64,000 bases of DNA from Roseobacter ponti (GCF_012932215.1 NZ_CP048788.1:248001-312000), one strand, 5' to 3'. Positions 1 through 9,566 are shown, numbered from the stretch's first letter. Notes: generated by a model from the sequence alone, not told the origin. Program-made: numbers and translations.

Positions 1-172
1 CGCCCGCGTGCAGATTGCCGACGCAGACCACCGGTATGCCCGCGCTGGCAGGCGTGCCCCGTGCCAGCCGCCGGGCTGTCGCTGCTCCGTAAAGCCAGCC
101 CAGCGGCGCGAGCAGACGCGCTGCCAGCGCCGGTCGGTCAGGCGCGGTATTCCAGAAGTCAGGGGCGCGCAT
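1..172 (-). CDS. lpxK: Tetraacyldisaccharide 4'-kinase LpxK, N-terminal 57 residues only
   Basis: LpxK phosphorylates the 4' position of the lipid A disaccharide precursor at the inner membrane. Only the amino-terminal 57 residues lie in the window; the gene runs off the left edge. The translation begins MRAPDFWNT, has a short hydrophobic stretch ([11 protein letters not shown], residues 20-30) typical of the membrane-proximal start, and ends at the window edge in [10 protein letters not shown], which is the beginning of the family's Walker A region (VGNxxxGGTGKTP). The start codon overlaps the end of the upstream GT30 gene by 14 bases, so the two are co-translated. The family call is firm because the motif and the lipid A neighbourhood agree. 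Confidence 0.85.
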   Translation of the reverse strand, partial: MRAPDFWNTAPDRPALAARLLAPLGWLYGAATARRLARGTPASAGIPVVCVGNLHAG

Positions 173-1406
173 GACGCTGCTCCTCGCGGTCATCAAGCGC
201 CTTGCGCACAAGCTCTGTCACCTCATCGGTCAGGGCCGCCCCCTGGCTCGTTACATCCCAGCCGGCATGGGCCATGGTGGCCGCCTGATCAGGTGCGATA
301 AGTTTGGTGACGGCCGTGCCGAGGCTGTCGGCATCATTGACGATGCGCGCGGCACCGGCGGTTGCAAGGCGGGTATAAAACGGTAGGTATTTGCGCACGT
401 TCGGCCCGTAGAGGACGGCGGACCCAAGTGCGGCAGCTTCAAACGGGTTGCGTCCGGGATGGCCCGCATTCAGCGACCCGCCCATGAATGACACCGGGGC
501 GACGCGGTAAAACAGCCCCAAATCGCGGGCGTCCCAGGTCAGCAGCACCTGGGTTGCATCATCAGGCTCCTCGCCCGCGGACCAGTTGCGCAGCCGCAGA
601 CCCTCGTTTGCGATGCGGGCGGTCAGATCATCGGTGCCGACGTCCTCGGCAGGGTGCAGGATCAGCAGCAGACGATGCGACAGACGCAGCGCACGGCGAT
701 GCGCGGACAGGATGGTCATGACCTCGCTCTCCTGTGCGCTGACAGCCAGCCAAACGGGCCGCCCGCCCAGAAGACCGGAGAGATCGGCAAGGTCGCTGTC
801 CTCGCAGGGCAGCGCCTGCCCGCCGGCCTGCATCGGGGGTGTCAGGCGGATCCGGCGTTTGGAAACGCCCAGAGCAACCAGGCGTTTCACTGCTGCATCC
901 GAGCGGGCGAGCACTGCGGTAAAGTCCGCCAGAAGAGAGCCTGTAAGATCGGGCAGCCACCTTTCGCGCCGACCGTCAAACCCGCCGGTGTCCGCATCAA
1001 TGAGCACCATGGGCGCGCCTGTCTCCTGCATGGCAGTGATCAGATTGGGCCGCAGCCCGCCCCAGACCCAGATGCCTGTATCAGGTGCGTAGTGCCTGAG
1101 AAAGGTGGCGATGGCTTCGGGGTATTCGGATGGCACCTCGTCGAGAATGATATTGTCTGAGGCCGGCGCAATCCCCTGCATCTGCTCCAGGGTGTCGGGA
1201 TCGGGCAGGGTAATCAGGACCTGCATGCCATCGCGCGCAGCACACAGGCTGCTTGCAAGATCATGTACCGCCAGCAGGGCATTTCCGCCGGCTGCGTGGA
1301 TCCACACAAGCTCATCTGTCAGGCGCTGGGCTGCGGGGGTGAACCGCCGGGAACCTGATCGCCGTGACAGCGCACGATAGGCCGCAAGTCCCAAAGAGCG
1401 GCCCAT
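159..1406 (-). CDS. Kdo transferase-like glycosyltransferase (KdtA/WaaA-like, GT30), catalytic Glu absent
   Basis: GT30 enzymes transfer Kdo from CMP-Kdo to lipid IVA. The 415-residue product has both halves of the GT-B fold: an N-terminal domain starting near residue 33 ([14 protein letters not shown]) and a C-terminal CMP-sugar domain with [22 protein letters not shown], which matches the family's GGSL...GG.NPLEPAALG block. Two oddities are visible. The N-terminal membrane anchor is weak. The family motif HxxSVGE, whose Glu is the catalytic base (E60 in E. coli), reads HAAGGNA here, with Ala43 in place of the Glu. It sits between DUF4170 and lpxK in one minus-strand operon, so a lipid A/core role is very likely. 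It could be a non-canonical Kdo transferase or a derived glycosyltransferase whose true WaaA partner lies elsewhere. Confidence 0.75.
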   Translation of the reverse strand: MGRSLGLAAYRALSRRSGSRRFTPAAQRLTDELVWIHAAGGNALLAVHDLASSLCAARDGMQVLITLPDPDTLEQMQGIAPASDNIILDEVPSEYPEAIATFLRHYAPDTGIWVWGGLRPNLITAMQETGAPMVLIDADTGGFDGRRERWLPDLTGSLLADFTAVLARSDAAVKRLVALGVSKRRIRLTPPMQAGGQALPCEDSDLADLSGLLGGRPVWLAVSAQESEVMTILSAHRRALRLSHRLLLILHPAEDVGTDDLTARIANEGLRLRNWSAGEEPDDATQVLLTWDARDLGLFYRVAPVSFMGGSLNAGHPGRNPFEAAALGSAVLYGPNVRKYLPFYTRLATAGAARIVNDADSLGTAVTKLIAPDQAATMAHAGWDVTSQGAALTDEVTELVRKALDDREEQRHARP

Positions 1407-1411
1407 GCGGG

Positions 1412-1654
1412 TTATTCCTGTACGTCGGTCTGGCTGGTGGCTGTTTCCTCATCGCGCAACCGGTGCAGGTGGGCGATGTAATAGCGCATATGGGCATTAT
1501 CCACGGTGCGGTGCGCTTCGGCTTTCCAGGCGTCATAGGCCGTCGCGTAGTCCGGGAAAATCCCGACAATGTGGATGTCGTCCACGTTTTTGAACACGTT
1601 TTTGGTGGGATCAGTCAGCTCTCCGCCGAAAACGAGATGTAGCCTCTGGGTCAT
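1412..1654 (-). CDS. DUF4170 family small protein
   Basis: An 80-residue soluble protein with no signal peptide or membrane segment. It begins MTQRLHLVFGGEL and contains DDIHIVGIFPDYATAYDAWK and RYYIAHLHRL, the pattern of the DUF4170 family, which in Rhodobacteraceae is regularly encoded just before the Kdo-transferase-like gene. The stop lies 5 bases from the next start and the start 73 bases after the CysQ-like gene, so it belongs to the lipid A operon. Function is unknown; the fixed genomic position suggests an accessory role in envelope biosynthesis, which is inference only. Confidence 0.8.
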   Translation of the reverse strand: MTQRLHLVFGGELTDPTKNVFKNVDDIHIVGIFPDYATAYDAWKAEAHRTVDNAHMRYYIAHLHRLRDEETATSQTDVQE

Positions 1655-1727
1655 GTGTCAGGTCCTTTGAGCGGGGTCAGCCGGAACGTTGCCGATAAGC
1701 CCGTCCGGGTCAAGGTGTCAGCGGGGA

Positions 1728-2507
1728 TCAGCGGCGCAGGGCCGTGATCAGCCCCGGATGCATGTCACGCCCTGCCGCAACAACACCGTTGAGCAGTGGT
1801 TTTTCATTGTTAAAACGCAGGGCTGCGCCCGATTTGTCGGAACAGATGCCGCCGGCTTCGGCCACGATGATGGCGCCTGCTGCGATGTCCCATTCCCAGG
1901 TTGGCCGGAACGTGAGCATGCCGTCAAAGCGGCCCTCTCCCACAAGTCCGAGCCTGTAGGCCAGCGACGGGCGATAGGCACGGCGGAACCCCGGTACCAC
2001 ACCCTCGTGCCAGTGATCGGGATCGGTGGTCGGCCGTGCGGCCAGCAGTTCGCAACCGGTGATTTCCCGGCCGGCAGAAGCACTCAGCGGTGTGCCGTTC
2101 AGAAATGCGCCGCACCCTTCGGCTGCGGTATAGAGCTTGTCGCGCTGTGGCAGGCAGATCGCGCCGGCGGTGATCCGTCCCTGATGGGCGATAGCCACGG
2201 AATGTGCCCAGGTGCGGGAGCCTTCCTGAAAGCTGCGGGTGCCGTCGATCGGATCGACAATAAAAACAGTCTCCCGGGACAATCTGTCGGCGGTATCCTC
2301 ACTCTCCTCGGAGAGCCAGCCATAGTCGGGGCGGGACAGCCTCAGGGTTGCCTCAAGGCATGCGTTGACAGCGAGATCGGCCTCGGTTACCGGCCCCGCG
2401 CCATCAGGTTTATCCCAGAAACGCGCGGATCTGCCGGTGTAACTTGTGGCCACGCGGGCCGCCAGCCGCACCGCATCCGATAACAGCGCGAGGTCAGTTT
2501 CCTGCAA
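1728..2507 (-). CDS. Inositol monophosphatase family protein, CysQ-like 3'(2'),5'-bisphosphate nucleotidase
   Basis: A 259-residue Mg2+-dependent phosphatase of the FIG superfamily. Metal-binding motifs are intact: SEESED near residues 66-71, DPIDGTRSF at 85-93, and WEWDIAAGAIIVAEAGG near 208-224. This family hydrolyses PAP, inositol phosphates or related small phosphates; the CysQ-type assignment follows the usual annotation of the gene at this locus in Rhodobacteraceae and cannot be separated from inositol monophosphatase by motif alone. The start overlaps the end of pmbA by 14 bases, so the two are translationally coupled. Confidence 0.85.
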   Translation of the reverse strand: MQETDLALLSDAVRLAARVATSYTGRSARFWDKPDGAGPVTEADLAVNACLEATLRLSRPDYGWLSEESEDTADRLSRETVFIVDPIDGTRSFQEGSRTWAHSVAIAHQGRITAGAICLPQRDKLYTAAEGCGAFLNGTPLSASAGREITGCELLAARPTTDPDHWHEGVVPGFRRAYRPSLAYRLGLVGEGRFDGMLTFRPTWEWDIAAGAIIVAEAGGICSDKSGAALRFNNEKPLLNGVVAAGRDMHPGLITALRR

Positions 2508-3840
2508 GGGTCATTCCCGGCACCAGCAGGGAGGGCACCCGCCGGCTCAGGTGCGCGCGCGCATCATTGGCCGGCACGATGGCACGCAGCATTTCCAGCA
2601 GATTTCCGGCGATGGTGCATTCATTCACCGCATAGGTGATTTCACCGTTCTCGACCCAGAGGCCGGCCGCTCCGCGCGAATAATCGCCGGTATTGGGGTT
2701 AATCGTCGAGCCGATCATCGATGTGACCAGCAGCCCGGTGCCCATGTCGCGAATGAGATCATCGCGGCTGGCGCTTCCCGGGGTCAGGGTCACGTTCCAG
2801 GTGCTGGGGCTGGGCCCTGAGGACGGGCCGCGCCCGGCATTTGCGGTCGACGGCATGCCAAGGCGCCGTCCGGTCGCAAGATCGAGTGTCCAGCCGGTGA
2901 GCACGCCGTCCGCCACGATGTCTCGCGGCTTTGTCGGAAGACCTTCGGCATCAAAAGGACGCGATCCTGAGGCGCGCGGGCGGTGCGGATCTTCATGCAG
3001 ACTCAGCGTCTCCGGAAGCACCTTTGTACCGAGCGCATCCCGCAGCCAGGAGCCGCCGCGCGCCACGGATGCTCCGTTGGCGGCCACCAGCAGATGACCG
3101 ATGAGCGATGCGGAAATGCGTTCGTCAAAGAGCACCGGATAGCTGCCGGTCGGTGGTTTACGCGCACCCTTGCGGGCCAGCGCCCGTTCAGCGGCAGAAC
3201 GCCCGATATCTTCGGCTGAGCGCATATCGGCCTGAAAAATCCGGCTGTCCCCGTCATAATCGCGCTCCATATCAACGCCCGATCCGGTGATCGCCACGCA
3301 GGACAGGCCCCGGTCGGTCCGGCGATACCCGCCGCTGAACCCGTTGCTGGCCGCAAGATAAATATCGCGCGCTGAGTACCCGGCAGAGGAGGACTGCACC
3401 TGGGAAATTCCGTCTGTGTCCAGTGCAGCAGCCTCAGCCGCGCGGGCGTCTTCCTGCAGAGCCTCCGGGAGGGGCTCATCCGAGGGATCCGCCAGCTCAA
3501 AAGCTGCAATGTCGTAATCCCGCGCCAGCTGATCTCCGGAGGCCAGGCCTGTATGCGGGTCTTCGGGAGCTTCGCGCGCCATGGCGACGGCACGCAGGGC
3601 CATCTCTTCGAGTGTGCGCGCGCTGGTGTCGGAGGCCGAGACGCTGGCGGATTTCCGGCCGATAAACACGCGCAGGCCCAGATCCACACCTTCGGACCGC
3701 TCGGCCTGTTCAAGGGTGCCGGCGCGTACGTCGATGTTCACCGATGTGCCGCTGATCGCGATCGCATCCGCTGCATCCGCGCCGGCCTTTCCGGCCGCCG
3801 CCAGCAGTTGTGTCGTCAGTGTTTCCGGGGTCTGCGCCAT
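2494..3840 (-). CDS. pmbA: TldD/PmbA (TldE) family metalloprotease subunit
   Basis: A 448-residue cytosolic protein of the TldD/TldE peptidase family, which acts in peptide (microcin-like) maturation and CcdA degradation in E. coli. The N-terminal half carries VDLGLRVFIGRKSASVSASD and the middle RDIYLAASNGFSGGYRRTDRGLSCVAI. The C-terminal half has the family's glycine-rich segment SMIGSTINPNTGDYSRGAAGLWVENGEI and the ending NECTIAGNLLEML. No HExxxH zinc motif is seen, which fits the PmbA/TldE subunit rather than TldD. It is the first gene of the minus-strand run to lpxK. Confidence 0.9.
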   Translation of the reverse strand: MAQTPETLTTQLLAAAGKAGADAADAIAISGTSVNIDVRAGTLEQAERSEGVDLGLRVFIGRKSASVSASDTSARTLEEMALRAVAMAREAPEDPHTGLASGDQLARDYDIAAFELADPSDEPLPEALQEDARAAEAAALDTDGISQVQSSSAGYSARDIYLAASNGFSGGYRRTDRGLSCVAITGSGVDMERDYDGDSRIFQADMRSAEDIGRSAAERALARKGARKPPTGSYPVLFDERISASLIGHLLVAANGASVARGGSWLRDALGTKVLPETLSLHEDPHRPRASGSRPFDAEGLPTKPRDIVADGVLTGWTLDLATGRRLGMPSTANAGRGPSSGPSPSTWNVTLTPGSASRDDLIRDMGTGLLVTSMIGSTINPNTGDYSRGAAGLWVENGEITYAVNECTIAGNLLEMLRAIVPANDARAHLSRRVPSLLVPGMTLAGN

Positions 3841-3931
3841 ATCGTCTGCTCCGTGCCTGCTGAACCGGAGGTAGCGGCGCAGGCCGCAACCTGCAAGGGG
3901 CGGGGCAAAAAAGCGGGCGTCGGACGGGCGG

Positions 3932-5455
3932 TTACTGGATGCGCTGCCCGTTTGCCATCACATGACCCTGTTCGTTGATCTCGATGCGCGAGGTCAGCGT
4001 GTCGGGGGTGTCGCCCGGGACTGCCAGCAGGCCCATCATCATGCGGGCCGCCATCGCCTGTTCTTCGGGCAGCAGGCCGATGGCCACCAGCCGGTCGATC
4101 AGTCCGTTGCCCCCCTCAAGACGCAAATCGACGCCGCCGACGGGTTGTGGCGGGCCGGCATCCTGACTGTTGTCAAAGGTAAAAGCCCCGGTGCCGGTAA
4201 GCTCTGCCCCTGCGATGTCGAGGCGCAGTGCGTCGATATCGGCAGATTCGATTTCAGCCGGCGTGTCCCCCCCCGACTGCGCCGCAGCCAGAGCTGTGGG
4301 ATCGAGGAAATCAAAGAGGACTTTTGCCTTGCCGGTGATCTGCAGGATCAGCGTGGCCGGATCACGCGGCAGTTGCGCACCCGGATCGATCAGCGCCCAG
4401 ATCGCCTCGTCGGTGGAAAAATCCTCCATTGAGAACCCGAGCGCGAAGGCACCGGCTGTGTCGGCTGTGCGCAGCGGCATCGACAGGTTAAACCCGGTGT
4501 CGGCCACACGGAAAGCGATCGGGAAAGGTACCGACGGCGTCGTGATCTGAACATCCATGCCGGACTGGCCTGCGGCATAAGTCAGGCCGTCCTGGTTCAT
4601 TTTCACATCCAGCGAAGAGGCGGCCGACCTGATGTCACCTGAAAACTGTGCATCCGGCGTCGTTGACAGAATGTTCACGTCGTTCCGGCCGGTGGTAAAA
4701 GTGCCGTCGACGGCAAAGCCGGCCCCGAGCATCGTGTTCATATCGGTTTGCAGCGATTGCGCCACCTGAAGCGGGACCTCGGCAATACCGTCAAATTTCA
4801 CCGCATCCATTGAGCCGGTGATCCGTCCCTCGCCTTCGCCTGACGGGTCGCTGAAGATCATCGAATAGGTGGCCGTTTCTGCGGTCAGCGCCTGATCGTA
4901 ATTCCGGTTGCTTCCCAGCAGCATATCGGTGGTGCCCGACAGCCCGTTCATATCAACACGCAGCGTATAGAGTTCCTGCTCGGTCTCTGTGCCGTCGATT
5001 TCGAGACCGTCGGATACAAAGGAGATCGTATCAGCGGAAAAGACATAGTTCAGGTCGGCAGGGGTGCCGGAGGCGGTAACAACCGCGCCCTGCTGGCGGT
5101 ATTCCATGTTGGATCTGCCACGCACACCGTCTTCGATTTCGAATTCTGTGGTTATGGGCACCACCTCGGGAAACCGGATATCGACCGACCCGTCGCCGTT
5201 TTCTGAAAGCGTAAAGGTGCCAAGCTGCATTTCCATGCTGCCGGCTTCTGGTCCGAAGGTCCCGGTCATTCCGACATCAGACGCGGTCAGAACATTACCC
5301 TGGCGTGACGTGGTCCCGGTCATTTCATAGCCGATGCCGGCCATATAGGCCTGGAAATCAGCCCAGATATCATCTGCTGTCACATCTGCTGATGCCACAG
5401 AGCCCATTGCCATGACTGCAACCGCTGCACTCAGCGTTTTCTTTGAGAAAAACAT
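3932..5455 (-). CDS. DUF2125 family exported protein
   Basis: A 507-residue protein with a clear signal peptide (MFFSKKTLSAAVAVMAMGSVASA, cleavage after residue 23). The mature part is a long series of beta-rich segments with regularly repeated phrases on simulated substrates of unknown kind (for example GTFTLSENGDGSVDIRFPEV), ending INEQGHVMANGQRI. This is the architecture of DUF2125 proteins of Rhodobacterales. I chose the ATG at 5455 because AAAGGA lies 7 bases upstream and the signal peptide starts there; an upstream in-frame extension lacks a ribosome site. A periplasmic or outer-membrane-associated location is expected. The function is unknown. Confidence 0.8.
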   Translation of the reverse strand: MFFSKKTLSAAVAVMAMGSVASADVTADDIWADFQAYMAGIGYEMTGTTSRQGNVLTASDVGMTGTFGPEAGSMEMQLGTFTLSENGDGSVDIRFPEVVPITTEFEIEDGVRGRSNMEYRQQGAVVTASGTPADLNYVFSADTISFVSDGLEIDGTETEQELYTLRVDMNGLSGTTDMLLGSNRNYDQALTAETATYSMIFSDPSGEGEGRITGSMDAVKFDGIAEVPLQVAQSLQTDMNTMLGAGFAVDGTFTTGRNDVNILSTTPDAQFSGDIRSAASSLDVKMNQDGLTYAAGQSGMDVQITTPSVPFPIAFRVADTGFNLSMPLRTADTAGAFALGFSMEDFSTDEAIWALIDPGAQLPRDPATLILQITGKAKVLFDFLDPTALAAAQSGGDTPAEIESADIDALRLDIAGAELTGTGAFTFDNSQDAGPPQPVGGVDLRLEGGNGLIDRLVAIGLLPEEQAMAARMMMGLLAVPGDTPDTLTSRIEINEQGHVMANGQRIQ

Positions 5456-5592
5456 CACATTGTCCTTTGAAACACCGTTTGGCGCATGGTCTGTTAAGCG
5501 CGGACGGGGGTCAAGGGGGTGCCGGGGGTAGACGCGGCGCAGACCGGCGATTACCACAGGGGCCGGATGAGGGCCGCAGAAAGGTATTGCAG

Positions 5593-6342
5593 ATGGTTAT
5601 GTCAGGAAAAGCAGTCATGATCACCGGAGCCAGCCGCGGCATCGGGGCAGAGGCCGCGCGGGTATTTGCCGCAGCCGGTGCGCAGGTGGCATTGCTGGCA
5701 CGCAGCCAGGCCGAGATCGGCGCGCTGGCGGGTGAGATCGGCAGTCAGGCGATTGCAATTCCCTGTGATGTCGCCCGGCAGCACGAGGTCTCTGCCGCGG
5801 TCGCAACGACGGTGTCCGAGTTCGGCGGTATCGATGTTCTGATCAATAACGCGGGTGTCATTGAACCCATCGCCCGGATGGAAGACGCCGATCCCGAAGG
5901 CTGGGCCGCGGCGATCGATATCAATCTCAAAGGTGTCTTTAATGGCATGCATGCGGTGCTGCCGGTGATGAAAGCTGCCGGCGGTGGTAGCGTTCTGACC
6001 ATCAGTTCGGGTGCTGCCCACAGCCCGATTGAGGGCTGGAGCCATTACTGTTCGTCCAAAGCGGCGGTGCACATGCTGACCGGGTGCCTGCATAAAGAAG
6101 AAGAGGCGAGCGGCATCCGTGCCATCGGCCTGTCGCCCGGTACGGTCGCCACACAGATGCAGCGCGAGATCAAAGCCTCGGGCATCAACCCGGTGAGCGC
6201 GCTCGACTGGGAGGACCACATTCCGCCCGACTGGCCCGCGCGGGCGCTTTTGTGGATGTGCAGCCCGGATGCCGATGCGTGGCTGGGTCAGGAAATCTCG
6301 CTCCGTGAGGAAGAGATCCGCCGTCGCGCTGGTCTGATCTGA
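5593..6342 (+). CDS. Short-chain dehydrogenase/reductase (SDR)
   Basis: A 249-residue classical SDR. The NAD(P)-binding motif TGASRGIG is at residues 11-18, NNAG at 85-88, and the catalytic Ser139-Tyr152-Lys156 set is complete (YCSSK). The substrate cannot be read from the sequence. The start at 5593 gives the normal SDR N-terminus (MVMSGKAVMITGAS) and has AAGG about 9 bases upstream; a longer frame open from 5443 would prepend low-complexity residues and is not believable. It is transcribed divergently from the DUF2125 gene with about 137 bases between starts. Confidence 0.9.
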   Translation: MVMSGKAVMITGASRGIGAEAARVFAAAGAQVALLARSQAEIGALAGEIGSQAIAIPCDVARQHEVSAAVATTVSEFGGIDVLINNAGVIEPIARMEDADPEGWAAAIDINLKGVFNGMHAVLPVMKAAGGGSVLTISSGAAHSPIEGWSHYCSSKAAVHMLTGCLHKEEEASGIRAIGLSPGTVATQMQREIKASGINPVSALDWEDHIPPDWPARALLWMCSPDADAWLGQEISLREEEIRRRAGLI

Positions 6343-6493
6343 GCGCTGGCCGGCCAGGGTCCGCCCGTAATCACACTCAAAAACCGCGAAAGGTCAGAGT
6401 GCCTTTCGGGCCTGACATTCGGGGCTTGCTCCGGCCTGCACTGACGGGCAACAATCCACGGCGCGCCGGCGTGTGCGGAAAGAGGAGCGGGAC

Positions 6494-7828
6494 TTGGAAT
6501 TTGACCTTTCCACCCAACCGGAGATTGTTCAGCAGGCAGCAGACTACGCCCTGCAGGGGTTTGAACTGGCCAGAAGCTGGGCACTGAGCCCTGCGGCATG
6601 GTCCCAGTTTGCGCTGCTTGTGGTGGCCTATCTGCTGGCGCTGGTGGTTGCCCGCCGGATGCGTGGCACGCTGGGTCGACTGCTCGCGCCGGAAGCAGAA
6701 GACGAAACGATGCTGGCCCACGCGCGCCGTTCGGTGCTGCTCTTCCTGCCGCTTTTGCTGCCTCTGCTGGCCTATGCGTTCACGGCTCTCGGCGAGAGTA
6801 TTGTCCGGTCGCTTTTCGACAGCGGCGCGGTCATCGCCTTTGGCAAGCGGGTCTTTATGTTTCTCGCGGTGCGCACACTGGTGCAGGAGATCATCAAAGA
6901 CCCGCTGCTCAGACTTCTGGGCCGCTATGTGCTGATCCCGCTGGCTGCGATCTATGCGCTGGGGCTTCTTGATCTTCTGGTGGCAGAGCTCAACGGGATG
7001 ACGGTCAGTCTCGGCAATATCTCGTTCTCTGTCATGTCACTCATTCGCGGCATCGTGGCGGGGGGTGTCCTCTTCTGGCTCGGCGGCTGGTCCAACCGGC
7101 AGACTGCGGATTTCATCGAGAAGCAGGAAAACATGCGCCCGTCGATGCGGCAACTGATGGCCAAGGCGACGGAGTTCACGATCTTCGGCGTGGCCTTCCT
7201 GCTGTTGCTCAATATCATGGGCATCAATCTTTCTGCACTTGCCGTGATCGGCGGGGCGATCGGCGTGGGGCTGGGCTTTGGCCTGCAGAAAATCGCGTCG
7301 AATTTTATCTCCGGTGTGATCCTGCTGATTGAGGGTCAGGCGACTGTGGGAGATTTTGTAGAACTGGACGGGGGCGAATCCGGTCAGATTGTCAGAATGA
7401 CCGCCCGGGCGGCGATCCTCGAGACATTCGACGGGCGCTGGATCGTGGTGCCCAACGAAGACTTCATCACAACACGCGTCACGAATTATTCCGACAGCGG
7501 CTCGGCCAACCGATACGAGGCGCCGTTTTCCGTCAGCTATGACACCGATATAAACCAGGTGCCCGGCATCATCGAAGCTGCGGTGGCCACGCATCCGGAT
7601 GTACTCGACGTGCCCTGTCCGCCCGACTGCGAACTGCGTGGTTTTGGCGACAGTGGTATCGATTTTGCGGTGGAGTTCTGGGTGAACGGGCTGGATGACG
7701 GACCCAACAAATACACTTCCGATGTGCTCTTTCTGATCTGGAATGCGCTCAAAGAACACGACATTGAAATCCCCTATCCGCAGCGTGTGGTGGAGATCAA
7801 AGGCGGGCTGCCGCAGGCGGAGGCGTGA
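6494..7828 (+). CDS. Mechanosensitive ion channel, MscS family
   Basis: An inner-membrane channel of about 444 residues that opens under membrane tension. The N-terminal part has several hydrophobic helices (residues about 35-200). The MscS pore helix and start of the beta domain are recognisable in IGGAIGVGLGFGLQKIASNF and EGQATVGDFVEL (about residues 250-295), followed by the cytoplasmic alpha/beta domain. I chose a TTG start at 6494 because AAAGAGGAG lies 6 bases before it; a GTG at 6473 is in frame but upstream of that ribosome site. The stop overlaps the GTG start of the next gene (GTGA), so the two are coupled. Confidence 0.88.
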   Translation: MEFDLSTQPEIVQQAADYALQGFELARSWALSPAAWSQFALLVVAYLLALVVARRMRGTLGRLLAPEAEDETMLAHARRSVLLFLPLLLPLLAYAFTALGESIVRSLFDSGAVIAFGKRVFMFLAVRTLVQEIIKDPLLRLLGRYVLIPLAAIYALGLLDLLVAELNGMTVSLGNISFSVMSLIRGIVAGGVLFWLGGWSNRQTADFIEKQENMRPSMRQLMAKATEFTIFGVAFLLLLNIMGINLSALAVIGGAIGVGLGFGLQKIASNFISGVILLIEGQATVGDFVELDGGESGQIVRMTARAAILETFDGRWIVVPNEDFITTRVTNYSDSGSANRYEAPFSVSYDTDINQVPGIIEAAVATHPDVLDVPCPPDCELRGFGDSGIDFAVEFWVNGLDDGPNKYTSDVLFLIWNALKEHDIEIPYPQRVVEIKGGLPQAEA

Positions 7829-9003
7829 GCCGCGCGCTGGTCATCGGTGCCGGCCCGGCCGGGCTGATGGCGGCGGAAACGCTGTCGGCGGCCGGGGTCA
7901 CTGTGACGCTCTGTGAGGCGAAACCTTCAGTCGGACGCAAGTTTCTGATGGCTGGCAAATCAGGGCTCAATCTGACGAAAGACGAACCTGTCGCGGCCCT
8001 GCTGTCACAGTATGAGACGGTCCCGCCGGCGCTTGATGCCGCTTTGCGCCTGTTCGATGCCGCTGCGGTGCAGGAGTGGACGCGGGGTCTCGGCCAGGAG
8101 ATTTTCACAGGCTCGACCGGCAGGGTATTTCCCACGGCGATGAAAGCATCGCCGCTGCTGCGCGCCTGGCTTGCCCGTCTGGACGGACAGGGTGTTACCA
8201 TACGCACGCGCCTGCGCTGGAGGGGTTGGGATGCAAAAGGTGCCGTGTTCGACGCACCGCAGGGCCGCGAGACCATTGCCGCGGACGTAACGGTTATTGC
8301 GACCGGCGGGGCAAGCTGGGCGCGGCTGGGCTCTGACGGCGCCTGGTCTGAAGTTCTAAAGGCCGAGGGTGTGAGGCTTGCCGCCTTTGCCCCGTCAAAT
8401 GCAGGTCTTGCGGTGCCCTGGAGCGCGCATATGGCGCCATTTTTCGGGCAGGCGATCAAATCCGTGCGCTGGAAGGCAGGTGATATTACCTCGCGCGGCG
8501 AAGCCATCCTGTCCGCGCGGGGTCTTGAGGGCGGTGGCATTTACAGCCTGTCGCCGGCCATCCGTGCCGGCGCATCCCTGGCCGTCGATCTTGTGCCGGA
8601 TCTCAGCCACGCGGCGCTGACCGCCCGGCTGCCGGGGCGCAGTCCGCGGCTCGGACCCTGGCTTAAAAGCACCCTGCGGCTGCCGCCTGTTAAAACCGCG
8701 CTTGTCTTTGAGGTCGGGCGGGCCCTGGCCACGCAGCCTGAGCGCTGGCCCGGATTGCTGAAAGCGCTGCGCCTGCCGGTTGCGGGCTTTCTGCCGATGG
8801 ACGAGGCGATCTCGACGGCAGGCGGCGTGCAGTTTGACGCACTCACCCCTGATCTGATGCTCAGAGCGATGCCCGGCGTGTTCTGCGCGGGTGAAATGCT
8901 CGACTGGGATGCGCCCACGGGCGGCTATCTGATAACCGCCTGTCTTGCGACCGGGCAGCATGCAGCCCGGGGCGCTCTGGCCTATCTCGAGGCGGCAGCC
9001 TGA
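7825..9003 (+). CDS. HI0933-like NAD(P)/FAD-dependent oxidoreductase (TIGR03862 type flavoprotein)
   Basis: A 392-residue flavoprotein of the YhiN/HI0933 family. It starts with the dinucleotide-binding motif VIGAGPAGLMAAETLSAAG, followed by GRKFLMAGKSGLNLT, which is diagnostic for this family, and ends with the second FAD contact (MPGVFCAGEMLDWDAPTGGYLITACLATG). The physiological substrate is unknown. The GTG start overlaps the stop of the MscS gene by 4 bases, indicating co-translation. No transmembrane segment is seen. Confidence 0.88.
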   Translation: MSRALVIGAGPAGLMAAETLSAAGVTVTLCEAKPSVGRKFLMAGKSGLNLTKDEPVAALLSQYETVPPALDAALRLFDAAAVQEWTRGLGQEIFTGSTGRVFPTAMKASPLLRAWLARLDGQGVTIRTRLRWRGWDAKGAVFDAPQGRETIAADVTVIATGGASWARLGSDGAWSEVLKAEGVRLAAFAPSNAGLAVPWSAHMAPFFGQAIKSVRWKAGDITSRGEAILSARGLEGGGIYSLSPAIRAGASLAVDLVPDLSHAALTARLPGRSPRLGPWLKSTLRLPPVKTALVFEVGRALATQPERWPGLLKALRLPVAGFLPMDEAISTAGGVQFDALTPDLMLRAMPGVFCAGEMLDWDAPTGGYLITACLATGQHAARGALAYLEAAA

Positions 9004-9566
9004 AACGCCGGCCGGTTGCGCAGGTTTTTGGCATAGTTAAACAGCTTTTCATCGGTGCGCGGGAAATTCGCACCGATCGCCCAGTTCAGACAGTGGCAGG
9101 CCAGTATATCTGGGATCGTCAGACTATCGCCCATCAGAAACTCACCGTCGAGCCGGTCCGATAACTGTGCCGCCGAGGCCTCGAATTCGGCCTTGAGCGT
9201 ATCTTTGACCGCTGGCACGCGTTTGTCTTCAGGCAGCACAAAGCTGTGCTTGGCGGCAGCCCAGAGCACGGCGTCAAATTCATCGATAAGCCAGAAAGTC
9301 ATTGCGTCCTGTCGGGCGCGCGCGATGGTGCCCGCCGGGGCAGTCAGCCTGCCGTGTTTGTCTGCCAGATATGTCACGATGGCCATCGAATCTGTCAGAA
9401 CCTCGTCGCCATCGACAAAGGCGGGGATTTTCCCGGTGGGGTTAAACGCCTTCGCCTCATCCGACCGCGCCGCCGCCGGAACATGCTCATAGGGTGCGCC
9501 GATCTCCTCCAGCGCCCAGAGAACCCGCATTGCGCGGGATTTAACCGCCCCGATAACTCTGTACAT
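8982..9566 (-). CDS. Glutathione S-transferase family protein
   Basis: A 194-residue GST. The thioredoxin-like N-terminal domain begins MYRVIGAVKSRAMRVLWALEEIGAPYE and contains the cis-Pro segment GKIPAFVDGDEVLTDSMAIV; an all-alpha C-terminal domain follows with MGDSLTIPDILACHCLNWA. The ATG at 9566 is supported by AGGAG 6 bases upstream; a longer frame to 9638 would add a non-GST extension. Its 3' end overlaps the convergent flavoprotein gene by 22 bases. It is divergent from a GFA-family gene with a symmetric dyad between them. Confidence 0.9.
   Translation of the reverse strand: MYRVIGAVKSRAMRVLWALEEIGAPYEHVPAAARSDEAKAFNPTGKIPAFVDGDEVLTDSMAIVTYLADKHGRLTAPAGTIARARQDAMTFWLIDEFDAVLWAAAKHSFVLPEDKRVPAVKDTLKAEFEASAAQLSDRLDGEFLMGDSLTIPDILACHCLNWAIGANFPRTDEKLFNYAKNLRNRPAFQAAASR

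Noticed and set aside
6346-6357. CTGGCCGGCCAG palindrome after the SDR gene
   Set aside because: A short GC palindrome without U-tract or second element; expected by chance in high-GC DNA.
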